Shown: in pieces, positions 56,688 to 64,000 of the stretch
Position numbering within the stretch: the first letter of the stretch is position 1
Layout of the letters: every line of letters begins with the position of its first letter
DNA from: PZPK01 sp965230795
GTDB taxonomy: Bacteria > Pseudomonadota > Gammaproteobacteria > Pseudomonadales > Oleiphilaceae
Direction of reading: 5' to 3'
NCBI GenBank assembly: GCA_965230795.1
Contig: OZ246020.1
Span: 1,674,001-1,738,000 of the forward strand
Length of the DNA stretch: 64,000 nt
Notes under the pieces: generated by a model
Told to the model about the DNA's origin: nothing
The model's database searches: none
What the model saw: only the letters and a program-made list of their open reading frames with translations
Position numbers and translations under genes: made by a program

Positions 56688-58066
56688 CAGTACTTATAAC
56701 TCTCAGGCTTGTAGGGCCCTTCAACCGGCACACTAATGTAGTCTGCCTGTTCTTTGGTCATCTTGGTGATAACCCCGCCAAAGCCTTCTACCATGTCTGC
56801 TGCCACTTCTTCGTCGAGTTTCTTCGGCAGTACTTTTACGTACAGACTGTCTTTCTTCTCGCCTTCAAGCAGATCAGCAAACTTGCGCTCGTAGAGGTAA
56901 ATCTGCGCCAGTACCTGGTTGGCGAAAGAGCCATCCATAATACGGGAAGGGTGACCGGTTGCATTCCCCAGGTTCACCAGGCGGCCTTCAGACAAGAGGA
57001 TCAGATGGTCGTTCTCGGCACGGTTACGATAGATTTTATGTACCTGAGGTTTAACTTCTTCCCACTCCCAGTGCTCACGCATGTAAGCGGTGTTAATTTC
57101 GCTGTCGAAGTGGCCGATGTTACAGACAACAGCACCATTCTTCAGTGTTTGCAGCATGAACTCGTCACATACATCAACGTTACCGGTCGTGGTGACGATC
57201 AGATCCGTTGTCTCCATCAAAGACTTGTTGATGCAGTCCAGGTTGCGCTTGTTGATGCCGTCAATGTAAGGCGACACGACCTCGAAGCCGTCCATACAGG
57301 CCTGCATGGCACAGATCGGATCAATCTCGGTTACCTTGACGATCATGCCTTCCTGACGCAGAGAGGCAGCAGAACCTTTACCGACATCGCCGTAGCCGAT
57401 AACCAGTGCTTTTTTACCGGCCAGCAAGTGGTCGGTACCACGTTTGATGGCATCATTGAGGCTGTGACGGCAGCCGTATTTGTTGTCGTTCTTGGATTTG
57501 GTCACTGAATCATTGACGTTGATAGCCGGAACTTTCAGCTCGCCTTTGTTCAGCATGTCCAGCAGACGGTGCACACCGGTGGTGGTTTCTTCGGAAATGC
57601 CGTGAATCTGATCCAGCAATTGAGGGTATTTGTTGTGAACCATTTCGGTCAGGTCGCCACCATCGTCCAGGATCATGTTGGCATCCCAAACCTCTTCACT
57701 GCCTTTCTCGGCCAGAATGGTCTGCTCAATACACCAGAGAAATTCTTCTTCGGTTTCGCCTTTCCAGGCGAAGACCGGAATACCCGCCGCCGCAATAGCT
57801 GCCGCAGCGTGGTCCTGTGTCGAGAAGATATTACAGGAAGACCAGCGGACGTCTGCGCCCAGATCGATCAGGGTTTCAATCAGTACCGCAGTCTGGATGG
57901 TCATGTGGATACAACCCATGATTTTGGCACCCGCCAAAGGTTGTGATTCCTTGTACTTGCGACGCAATGCCATCAATGCAGGCATCTCGCCTTCTGCGAT
58001 TTCAATTTCTTTACGACCCCATGGGGCCAGGTCGATATCTGCTACTTTGTAATCGGTAAAGCTCAT
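56687..58066 (-). CDS. ahcY: Adenosylhomocysteinase
   Basis: AhcY hydrolyses S-adenosylhomocysteine to adenosine and homocysteine, relieving product inhibition of methyltransferases. From the ATG at 58066 the protein has 459 residues, close to pseudomonad homologues. It has the substrate motif CNIFSTQDHAAAAIAAAG and the NAD-binding VIGYGDVGKGSAASLRQ, and ends EGPYKPESYKY. The ATG at 58072 is in frame two codons earlier. I preferred 58066 because AGGG of the repeat-derived leader is 7 bases upstream of it. It follows metK in the cluster with a four-helix gene between. Confidence 0.97.
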   Translation of the reverse strand: MSFTDYKVADIDLAPWGRKEIEIAEGEMPALMALRRKYKESQPLAGAKIMGCIHMTIQTAVLIETLIDLGADVRWSSCNIFSTQDHAAAAIAAAGIPVFAWKGETEEEFLWCIEQTILAEKGSEEVWDANMILDDGGDLTEMVHNKYPQLLDQIHGISEETTTGVHRLLDMLNKGELKVPAINVNDSVTKSKNDNKYGCRHSLNDAIKRGTDHLLAGKKALVIGYGDVGKGSAASLRQEGMIVKVTEIDPICAMQACMDGFEVVSPYIDGINKRNLDCINKSLMETTDLIVTTTGNVDVCDEFMLQTLKNGAVVCNIGHFDSEINTAYMREHWEWEEVKPQVHKIYRNRAENDHLILLSEGRLVNLGNATGHPSRIMDGSFANQVLAQIYLYERKFADLLEGEKKDSLYVKVLPKKLDEEVAADMVEGFGGVITKMTKEQADYISVPVEGPYKPESYKY

Positions 58067-58073
58067 TTTCATA

Positions 58074-58108
58074 CCCTAGCTTGAAGCTCGAAGCCTGAGG
58101 CTTGAAGC
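58074..58108. repeat. Five 7-bp units between the four-helix gene and ahcY
   Basis: On the minus strand the units read GCTTCAA, GCCTCAG, GCTTCGA, GCTTCAA and GCTAGGG. They start immediately after the TAA of the four-helix gene (58111-58109) and end before the ahcY start. The last, diverged unit contains AGGG, apparently the ahcY ribosome-binding site. Confidence 0.9.
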
Positions 58109-58474
58109 TTATACATTGGTGCTCTGCTTCAGGCGAAGCCGGAGCGATTCATTCATTGCAAATACGTCCTCGACCAGTCCTAAACCGGGGCTTACGAGTG
58201 AATCGAGTCCGTATAGTCTTGCACATAGCAATAGTTGCGTTTCGAGTTCTGCGAGTGATCCCTTTGCGATATTCAAAAATCGCAGAAACTCTTTGTCGCT
58301 GTGCCGTGATACTCCCTCAGCTATGTTTGAGGGTATACTCACGCTGCAGCGTCTTAACTGGCTGATAAGTCCGAACTGCTCTTCCCGAGGCAGTTGATTG
58401 GATAGGCTGTAGACTTCTTCAGCCAACTCCATCGATTTTTTCCATACAGACAGTTGATGGTGTCTTTTGATCAT
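58109..58474 (-). CDS. Four-helix-bundle protein, 23S rRNA-intervening-sequence (S23) family
   Basis: The 121-residue protein matches the four helix bundle / S23 family: LSVWKKSMELAEEVYSLSNQ, LPREEQFGLISQLRRCSVSI, PSNIAEGVSRHSDKEFLRFL and IAKGSLAELETQL. Relatives include ORFs inside 23S rRNA intervening sequences, and the fold resembles the Avd protein of diversity-generating retroelements. There is no reverse transcriptase or rRNA here. A strong GGGGAGGA site precedes the ATG. Arrays of 7-bp repeats in opposite orientation flank the gene. Function unknown. It interrupts an otherwise metabolic operon. Confidence 0.93.
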   Translation of the reverse strand: MIKRHHQLSVWKKSMELAEEVYSLSNQLPREEQFGLISQLRRCSVSIPSNIAEGVSRHSDKEFLRFLNIAKGSLAELETQLLLCARLYGLDSLVSPGLGLVEDVFAMNESLRLRLKQSTNV

Positions 58475-58499
58475 CCATGATCCTCCCCATACTTTTTAA

Positions 58500-58534
58500 G
58501 CTTCCAGCTTCCAGCTTCCAGCTTCCAGCTTCCA
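58500..58534. repeat. Five GCTTCCA units between metK and the four-helix gene
   Basis: Five exact GCTTCCA copies run from 58500 to 58534, ending 7 bases from the metK stop codon (58542-58544). On the plus strand they are GCTTC-oriented, opposite to the array at 58074-58108, so the four-helix gene lies between inverted arrays. Confidence 0.95.
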
Positions 58535-58541
58535 GCGTAAC

Positions 58542-59702
58542 TTACAATCCCGCGCCTGCTTTCAGTGCGTCAGCCTTGTCAGTTTTTTCCCAGGTGAAGT
58601 CATCGCCATCACGACCGAAGTGGCCGTACGCTGCGGTAGCGCGATAAATCGGGCGACGCAGATCCAGCATGTCGATGATGCCCTGTGGACGCAGGTCGAA
58701 GTGCTCGCGAACCAGCTCTTCGATTTTGCTTTCTTCAACCTTGTTCGTGCCGAAGGTATTGATGGAAATGGAAGTCGGTTCGGCAACGCCAATGGCGTAC
58801 GAAACCTGGATCTCGCAGCGATCAGCCAGGCCAGCTGCCACGATGTTCTTGGCAACATAGCGACCGGCGTAGGCAGCAGAGCGATCCACTTTGGACGGAT
58901 CTTTTCCGGAGAAGGCGCCACCACCGTGTCGGGCCATACCGCCGTAGGTATCCACGATAATTTTACGACCTGTCAGACCACAGTCACCCACCGGGCCACC
59001 AATCACAAAATTGCCGGTTGGGTTGATGTGATAGAGCGTGTCGCTGTGCAGCCACTCGCTTGGTAAAACAGGCTTGACGATCTCTTCCAGTACCGCTTCG
59101 CGCAGATCAGCCAGGTTAATGCCTTCATCGTGTTGCGTAGACAGCACGACAGCATCGACCGCAACAGGCTGGCCATTTTCGTAACGCAGGGTAACCTGAC
59201 TCTTGGCATCAGGACGCAACCAGGGCAATACGCCGTTTTTGCGCAATTGGGCCTGACGCTCCACCAGACGGTGTGAGTAGTAAATAGGAGCGGGCATCAA
59301 TACATCGGTTTCGTTGGTGGCATAGCCAAACATCAGGCCCTGGTCACCGGCGCCCAAGTCTTTATTATCGCCTTCATCAACACCCATGGCGATGTCTGCA
59401 GATTGCTTACCAATCGCATTCAGAACCGCACAGGACGCACCGTCAAAGCCAACGTCCGAGCTGTTATAACCTATATCCAGAATGACTTCGCGAATCAGAT
59501 CTTCCAGATCGATATAGGTAGAGGTACGCAACTCGCCGGCAACGATGGCCATACCGGTTTTAACCATGGTTTCCACGGCAATACGCGCGTGGGGGTCGTC
59601 CTTGATAATGGCATCAACAATGGCATCGGAAATCTGATCTGCCATTTTGTCCGGATGCCCCTCGGAAACCGATTCGGAAGTGAACAGTGAATATTCGCTC
59701 AT
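58542..59702 (-). CDS. metK: S-adenosylmethionine synthetase
   Basis: MetK makes SAM from methionine and ATP. The 386-residue protein (E. coli 384) opens with FTSESVSEGHPDKMADQISD and has GAGDQGLMFGYATNE and GGGAFSGKDPSKVDRSAAY, the loops that bind ATP and phosphate. It follows the ArsR-methyltransferase gene after 31 bases and leads into the four-helix gene and ahcY. Confidence 0.98.
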   Translation of the reverse strand: MSEYSLFTSESVSEGHPDKMADQISDAIVDAIIKDDPHARIAVETMVKTGMAIVAGELRTSTYIDLEDLIREVILDIGYNSSDVGFDGASCAVLNAIGKQSADIAMGVDEGDNKDLGAGDQGLMFGYATNETDVLMPAPIYYSHRLVERQAQLRKNGVLPWLRPDAKSQVTLRYENGQPVAVDAVVLSTQHDEGINLADLREAVLEEIVKPVLPSEWLHSDTLYHINPTGNFVIGGPVGDCGLTGRKIIVDTYGGMARHGGGAFSGKDPSKVDRSAAYAGRYVAKNIVAAGLADRCEIQVSYAIGVAEPTSISINTFGTNKVEESKIEELVREHFDLRPQGIIDMLDLRRPIYRATAAYGHFGRDGDDFTWEKTDKADALKAGAGL

Positions 59703-59733
59703 AGTAATGTCCTTGCGTTAACAATTGTCCCAA

Positions 59734-60765
59734 CTACGACTTGGGTGAATTAAGGGGTTTAAGATATTTGCGCAGCTGAATCTGAAAGCCGTTGCGCAAT
59801 CCGATGTAAACATTTTCGTCCTCGACAAAGCCGGCGCGTTGCGCCCAGCTATCCAGTTCCTGATGCTCGAAACCGAGCCACAGGTCGCCACAGTTTTTTC
59901 TGGCCCATTCCTGGTTGTGGTGGGCAAGGTCGCACACCACCATGACGCCTCCGGGTCGAAGAAAGGTATAACAGTCCTCAAAAATCTGCGCGGGCGTTGG
60001 TACATGGTGCAGCACCATGTTCATCGCGACCGCATCGACCTGTTCGTTTAGAGATCGAAAGTGACCAGAGTCGCCCAGTTCAAAACGGACATTGTGCAAC
60101 TGTTCCCGTTTCGCAAAACTTCGCGCCTTGTCCAGCATGCGGGAGGAATTATCCAATGCGATAACCTGATCAAATTGCCTGCTGAGAGGCTTTAGAAACA
60201 GGCCCTCACCCGGACCCAGTTCCAGTACAGTGGCCGTTTCGGGCAGTGCTGATTTCAGCAGCAGATCAAAGCAGGCATCCGCATACTGGGAGTGATCGCA
60301 AATTAATTCCTGTTGTTCGGCGAATCGCTCGGCATTGCGCTCAAAAAAAGCCTGAGACTGCTCTGCGCGCTGATCCCTTATCACTGCCATGCGCTGCTGA
60401 AGCTCTAAGGGTAGTGCAAATCGATCAATTAGCTCGAAAAGTTGCGCAGTCGCCTGTTCATCATATTCGCCAGACAGATTGAAAGGGCGGCGGTAAAAAA
60501 TCGCATTGCCCTCGCGCTGGGCTTCCACCAGGCCCACTTTGCTCAAAACTTTGAGGTGATGACTCATGCCAGATTGTTTGGTCTCAAACAGTTGTGTCAG
60601 CTCCAGCACGCCGAAGGTATCTGCCTTGAGAACTTGCAGTATTTGAATGCGCAGGGGATCGCCGCAGGCTTTCAGAAGCTGGCTGAACAGCAGGATCTCC
60701 ATGTCCGAGCTAACTTCGGTCAAGGTTTCCGTTGTGAGTGCAAGTGCGGGGCTGGATTTTGGCAT
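59734..60765 (-). CDS. sahR: ArsR-family regulator fused to a SAM-dependent methyltransferase domain
   Basis: The 343-residue protein has an ArsR winged helix (about 25-105; LELTQLFETKQSGMSHHLKV as the recognition part) and a C-terminal class I methyltransferase-like domain (about 150-310; VLELGPGEGLFLKPLSRQF and MVLHHVPTPAQIFEDCY). Proteins of this design next to metK and ahcY are known as SahR, a repressor of the SAM/SAH cycle that senses S-adenosylhomocysteine. The name is inferred from architecture, neighbours and the palindromes upstream. It is the first gene of the cluster. Confidence 0.8.
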   Translation of the reverse strand: MPKSSPALALTTETLTEVSSDMEILLFSQLLKACGDPLRIQILQVLKADTFGVLELTQLFETKQSGMSHHLKVLSKVGLVEAQREGNAIFYRRPFNLSGEYDEQATAQLFELIDRFALPLELQQRMAVIRDQRAEQSQAFFERNAERFAEQQELICDHSQYADACFDLLLKSALPETATVLELGPGEGLFLKPLSRQFDQVIALDNSSRMLDKARSFAKREQLHNVRFELGDSGHFRSLNEQVDAVAMNMVLHHVPTPAQIFEDCYTFLRPGGVMVVCDLAHHNQEWARKNCGDLWLGFEHQELDSWAQRAGFVEDENVYIGLRNGFQIQLRKYLKPLNSPKS

Positions 60766-60775
60766 GGCGTGAAGT

Positions 60776-60824
60776 ATATCAATAAAAGTTGATATATCAA
60801 CGCTATATCAAAAAATATTGATAT
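60776..60824. promoter_or_regulatory. Double palindromic operator before the ArsR-type gene
   Basis: Two exact copies of ATATCAA-N6-TTGATAT occur at 60776-60795 and 60805-60824, centre to centre 29 bases, just upstream of the regulator's start at 60765. The first copy's right half overlaps another ATATCAA (60794-60800), forming TTGATATATCAA. Two dyad sites in phase are what a dimeric ArsR-type autoregulator would need. No matching site precedes metK, ahcY or metF. Confidence 0.75.
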
Positions 60825-60999
60825 AAGTCTCGAAATTTGGGTGTTCGGCCTGCTCTCGTTGGATAACCAAAAGATTATTTCTGTGGGATTCAACTCAGAA
60901 CAGGTGAACTATACTGGTGGGGTAACTTTCGGAGCAACGCGCTGATTCTGCGCTGGTGGCCCTATCGACTATTGCTCTGTCCGCATGGGGAGTTTGCCT

Positions 61000-61905
61000 A
61001 TGATGCGTTGGTTAGCATGGCTGTTTATGCTGCCCATGTGTGTGTCGGCTGAGGTACTCACGATTGCAAAAGTGAGTGAATCAGCTTCGAAGACTGTCGA
61101 TAGGCTTCAACCTGTCGCGGACGCCGTTCTCGCCAGCATGCCTGGCTCACGCTTTGACAGCGCCCAGGTATATGTGGCCCGCGATCTTGATCATTTGCTG
61201 GCTGCGGTCAGGGACAACAGGGTGCACTGGGTGACCGAATCCTTGCTTATTTCTGCCATCCTCGCCGAAGAGGCGAATATGCGACCTGCATTGGTGAGAC
61301 ATAAAAAGGGGGTTAGTCATTACGGCTCTGTGGTCCTGGCTAATGGATCGATGTCAAGGCTCTCTGATTTGCTCGGCAAAAAGATCGCAGCGGAAGATGA
61401 CACCAGCTTTAGTGGCTATTTTCTGGTCCTGAAGGCGTGTATCGAGCAAGGACTGAAGGTGACGCATCTGAATTCAATTCGCTCTGCCACAGTTCCCGAC
61501 GCTATCAATTTCGTCTTCAGTTTCGATGAGGAGAACAGTCTCGCCTGGTTGCAGAAAAGTCTGGTTGCGGCGGCGATTTTTTCAGATACGGACGCCAGCG
61601 ATCCCGAGTTTGTTCCCGAGACCCTGCGCGCGCGTGCCAATGTGATCTATGAGTCTGAAACGTATCCCCGGGCCATCGAATCATTGGCTGGGAGTCTCTC
61701 TGATCAGGAGCAGGGAGCGATAACAACGGCTTTGCTTCGATTGGGAAAAGACACTGACAATCCGATTCTCAAACAATACGGTAGTACCAGTGGCTTTCAT
61801 CGAATGTCTGCGATAGAGGTGGATCAGTTAGAAAATGTCTATCGTTTCCATCGTTTCTATCGCGACTATCACTCAGCTGTCATGGCTGGCAGTCGTGGTC
61901 AATAG
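61000..61905 (+). CDS. PhnD-like periplasmic substrate-binding protein
   Basis: The 301-residue protein starts at the ATG at 61000, which has GGGGAG 7 bases upstream; the ATG at 60985 would overlap that site. It has a signal peptide (MMRWLAWLFMLPMCVSAEVL) and the fold of phosphate/phosphonate-type binding proteins (DLLGKKIAAEDDTSFSGYFL, then SLSDQEQGAITTALLRLG). No ABC transporter genes are near. It is followed by a membrane diguanylate cyclase, so it may feed a periplasmic signal to it. Confidence 0.82.
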   Translation: MMRWLAWLFMLPMCVSAEVLTIAKVSESASKTVDRLQPVADAVLASMPGSRFDSAQVYVARDLDHLLAAVRDNRVHWVTESLLISAILAEEANMRPALVRHKKGVSHYGSVVLANGSMSRLSDLLGKKIAAEDDTSFSGYFLVLKACIEQGLKVTHLNSIRSATVPDAINFVFSFDEENSLAWLQKSLVAAAIFSDTDASDPEFVPETLRARANVIYESETYPRAIESLAGSLSDQEQGAITTALLRLGKDTDNPILKQYGSTSGFHRMSAIEVDQLENVYRFHRFYRDYHSAVMAGSRGQ

Positions 61906-62015
61906 AAGCCCGTGCCGGAGTGAGCTTGGGGTAGAGGATGATGCAGTGTTTTCCGCGTCGTGATTCAGGCTGGGAGCATACGGCGCTTTCATTTTGTCAC
62001 CAGTGATGAGGCATT

Positions 62016-63350
62016 ATGCAGCTACGTCATCGGGTTAATCGTATCTTTGCGCTGAGCACCCTTGGTGTTGCAATAGTGGTGTCATTGACGATATTTCTGG
62101 GTCTCAACTGGATCACCGAGCAGCAGAACAGGAATGCCATGGAAGCACTCGAGCGAGCGCTGGAGAAAGAGGTGGTAAGCAAAACCCTGACGCATCTGTC
62201 GACACTCAGTGACAATCTCTACGACCCGCTTTATTACCTCAATTTTGAAAAGATCGAGGACTTGCTGAAACCCACTGCCAGAAATTCTTCAACACGCTTC
62301 ATCTTTTTGGTGGACGTTGACTGGAAGGTGTTACATGACGGTGAAGAGGTCGTGCTGAACAAGTCACTGGAGGATTTCGGTATATCCAATCCCGAGCCCG
62401 ATAAACAGCTTGTCAGATTGGAAAACTACATTCAGTTTTCGGTTCCCGTCGCCAATGCAAGCCAGACCCTGGGGTACCTTGTCAGCGGACAGAATATGGA
62501 TGTGCAAAGGGAATACTCCCAGAGCATTCAGGCAAGTTTCGAACGCAGCCGTTCCGAGTTTCAAACCCTGTTCCTGTTGATGACAGCTTTCGTCTTGCTG
62601 GTGCTGCTGGTTCTGTCGATATTAATCAAGATGATGATGTCCCGATATCTGGTAAAGCCCGTCGACACAATGTCTCAGCAGGCCAGGCAGTTGGGAGAAG
62701 GGGATCTTGATATTGAGATAGATATCCGGGGCGACGATGAAATCAATCAGCTGGCGGAATCTCTGGAACAAATGCGCTTGCGCTTGCAGGCCTCCATGGA
62801 AACCGAGCGCCGTTTTGCCTATTACGACACGATTACAGACCTGCCCAATCGTTTGTCATTCAACATTGAACTTAACCGTGCCGTGAACGAGGGTAAGGAA
62901 TTCGCGCTGCTGTTTCTGGATCTGGATGACTTCAAACAGGTGAATGATACCCTGGGACACGCAGCGGGAGACGTCTTGCTGGCCGCATTTGGAAATCGCA
63001 TGGTGAGCCGGTTATCGAGGGAACACGAGCTGATTGAACCACTGTATCGCATTGGTGGAGATGAGTTTGTACTGATTCTAAAGGGATCTCGCCAGCGTGA
63101 AGAGCTTGAGCACATTGCGGAAACCTGCCTAGATCTGGTGAAGGAGGGGTTTCATGTTGGTGAGCATCTGTGCCGGGTGGGAGTCAGCATTGGTCTGGCC
63201 ATTTATCCAGAGCATGGTGAAGACGCCGACACCCTGCTGCGCCATGCAGATATTGCCATGTATAAGGCAAAAAAATCCGGGAAACTTGGTTTTGCCGTTT
63301 ATAGCGATGAGGACGAACAGCGAAGTCAGGATCTGGGCAAATTCGGCTAA
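62016..63350 (+). CDS. Membrane-bound HAMP-GGDEF diguanylate cyclase
   Basis: The 444-residue protein has an N-terminal membrane segment (about 10-32), a periplasmic sensor region (about 35-185), a second membrane segment (about 187-208), a HAMP domain (about 210-262) and a GGDEF domain with intact RIGGDEFVLILKG, so it should make cyclic di-GMP. GAGG precedes the start. The PhnD-like gene ends 110 bases upstream on the same strand. Confidence 0.93.
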   Translation: MQLRHRVNRIFALSTLGVAIVVSLTIFLGLNWITEQQNRNAMEALERALEKEVVSKTLTHLSTLSDNLYDPLYYLNFEKIEDLLKPTARNSSTRFIFLVDVDWKVLHDGEEVVLNKSLEDFGISNPEPDKQLVRLENYIQFSVPVANASQTLGYLVSGQNMDVQREYSQSIQASFERSRSEFQTLFLLMTAFVLLVLLVLSILIKMMMSRYLVKPVDTMSQQARQLGEGDLDIEIDIRGDDEINQLAESLEQMRLRLQASMETERRFAYYDTITDLPNRLSFNIELNRAVNEGKEFALLFLDLDDFKQVNDTLGHAAGDVLLAAFGNRMVSRLSREHELIEPLYRIGGDEFVLILKGSRQREELEHIAETCLDLVKEGFHVGEHLCRVGVSIGLAIYPEHGEDADTLLRHADIAMYKAKKSGKLGFAVYSDEDEQRSQDLGKFG

Positions 63351-63440
63351 GCTCGAATGGGAGATGGCGCATCTTAACATGCCAGTCCTGCATACAATTC
63401 GATAGAATCGTCAGCAAATTGTCCCACTGGATCGTGAACC

Positions 63441-64000
63441 ATGCCCAAGATTACAGCGCTCGTGATTGCTACGGCGATCATCCTGACTCTTTCCCTGGCG
63501 AATGCCATTTTCCAACCCTTCCTTGAACTTCCGCAGCCGGCCCGTTTTGATTGTCTTCCCATTGAGACAGGGAAGGGCGAATGGTTTCAGTTGCCCGCGA
63601 AGCCAGAATCTGTGTTTGGTCTGGGCCTGAGCTATGCAAACCATATTCGTGAATCTGCCGGCATCTACCAACCCGGGAAAGCGCCACCGGTGTTTATCAA
63701 ATCTCACGGTAGTTTGAATACCGGAGACGCTGTTCACATGCCCGACAAACAGGAACTCGTGCAACAGCTGGCAAGCATGGATGAGGGCTTTGCCAAACAG
63801 GTTAGTGAACAGTTTGAACATCTTCCGCCGCTGCTGGATTATGAAGTGGAGATGGGCATGGTACTGATGGAAGACCTGGATTCGAGCCGTATGGGCGATC
63901 CCGATTACGTTCCCAGACTGGGTTTTTTTGTTGCTAACGATATGACCGCACGAACGCTTATTCTGGCGAATAAGAATGCGGACAGTCTCGACGCCTATCT
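63441..64000 (+). CDS. Fumarylacetoacetate hydrolase family protein with signal peptide (partial)
   Basis: The open frame starts at the ATG at 63441 and runs off the window after 186 codons. It has the FAH-family core: GLGLSYANHIRESAG, PPVFIKSHGSLNTG, YEVEMGMVL with Glu135 and Glu137 and VANDMTAR with Asp167, the predicted metal ligands. Before it are 22 residues with a hydrophobic stretch (ITALVIATAIILTLSL) ending in ANA, a plausible signal peptide. FAH enzymes normally act in the cytoplasm, so this is unusual. The C-terminus and substrate are unknown. Confidence 0.85.
   Translation, partial: MPKITALVIATAIILTLSLANAIFQPFLELPQPARFDCLPIETGKGEWFQLPAKPESVFGLGLSYANHIRESAGIYQPGKAPPVFIKSHGSLNTGDAVHMPDKQELVQQLASMDEGFAKQVSEQFEHLPPLLDYEVEMGMVLMEDLDSSRMGDPDYVPRLGFFVANDMTARTLILANKNADSLDAY

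Noticed and set aside
56467..56733. An 88-codon minus-strand frame reading RLQASGF over and over
   Set aside because: It is simply the 7-bp array read in one frame (7 x 3 = 21 bases gives a 7-residue peptide period). It overlaps ahcY and metF ends and has no independent support as a protein.
58066..58110. An SAH riboswitch upstream of ahcY
   Set aside because: The ahcY leader is only repeat units and a stop codon of the preceding gene; there is no room for the aptamer. The spacers upstream of metK and the ArsR-type gene also show no such fold.
58109..58474. A diversity-generating retroelement, because S23/Avd-like fold is present
   Set aside because: No reverse transcriptase, template/variable repeat or target protein is in the neighbourhood; the repeats are heptamer arrays, not TR/VR pairs.
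1..64000. tRNA or rRNA genes
   Set aside because: No cloverleaf with a GGTTCRA arm and acceptor pairing was found in intergenic regions; apparent TTCGAATC strings are inside coding genes such as the RND adaptor.

Overview
The window is a stretch of bacterial chromosome. Gene content and order point to an aquatic or marine gammaproteobacterium of the Pseudomonas / Marinobacter / Ketobacter neighbourhood. The signs are ppc followed by adk and tsaB, an fpr with a divergent FinR-like LysR gene, the prkA-yeaH-spoVR operon, metK-ahcY-metF with an ArsR-methyltransferase regulator, and many c-di-GMP, HDOD and GGDEF/EAL signalling proteins. Genus cannot be fixed from the sequence alone. Coding density is high. 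I found no rRNA, tRNA, CRISPR array, transposase, integrase or phage genes.

Layout. 1-3.7 kb: parC (with a near-consensus promoter) and serB. 3.8-9.6 kb: a small conserved protein, ppc, a YbaK-HDOD protein and adk. 9.7-12.5 kb: tsaB, uppP, a small unknown and rsmJ. 12.5-19.9 kb: plsB (minus), a Gld-type ABC transporter operon (ATPase, permease, auxiliary membrane protein) and murI. 19.9-27 kb: a methyltransferase, a two-component pair (HDOD-GAF-histidine kinase plus REC-PAS-GGDEF-EAL) and a divergent MinD/FleN-like ATPase with an unusual C-terminal extension. 27-29 kb: acs with a clear terminator. 29-33.7 kb: two tandem paralogous lipoproteins of unknown function, AT-richer than their surroundings, and a patatin-like protein. 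33.7-35.5 kb: LysR regulator and ferredoxin-NADP reductase, divergent. 35.5-40.4 kb: spoVR, yeaH and prkA. 40.8-43.9 kb: yjbQ and a 7TMR-DISM/EAL protein. 43.9-49.2 kb: ABC exporter, a lone Hpt protein, a YihY/BrkB membrane protein and a TraF-like outer-membrane protein. 49.2-55.6 kb: an RND efflux pump with its adaptor, rsmE and an AraC-MGMT fusion. 55.6-60.8 kb: the S-adenosylmethionine cycle cluster (ArsR-methyltransferase, metK, four-helix-bundle gene, ahcY, metF). 61-64 kb: a PhnD-like periplasmic protein with a diguanylate cyclase, then an exported-looking FAH-family protein cut by the window edge.

The most unusual structure is in the SAM-cycle cluster. A strand-symmetric set of 7-bp tandem repeats built on GCTTCNN occupies both intergenic junctions metK-ahcY and ahcY-metF. 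In metK-ahcY two oppositely oriented arrays flank a gene for a 23S-intervening-sequence-type four-helix-bundle protein, so that repeats plus gene look like one inserted unit. Its left array begins at the four-helix stop codon and ends in a degenerate unit that supplies the apparent ribosome-binding site of ahcY. In ahcY-metF the same arrangement of inverted arrays occurs without a gene, as if it were an empty copy, with 14 in-phase units on one side and 6 on the other. Upstream of the cluster's regulator lie two perfect ATATCAA-N6-TTGATAT inverted repeats, a convincing operator pair for an ArsR/SahR-type autoregulator.
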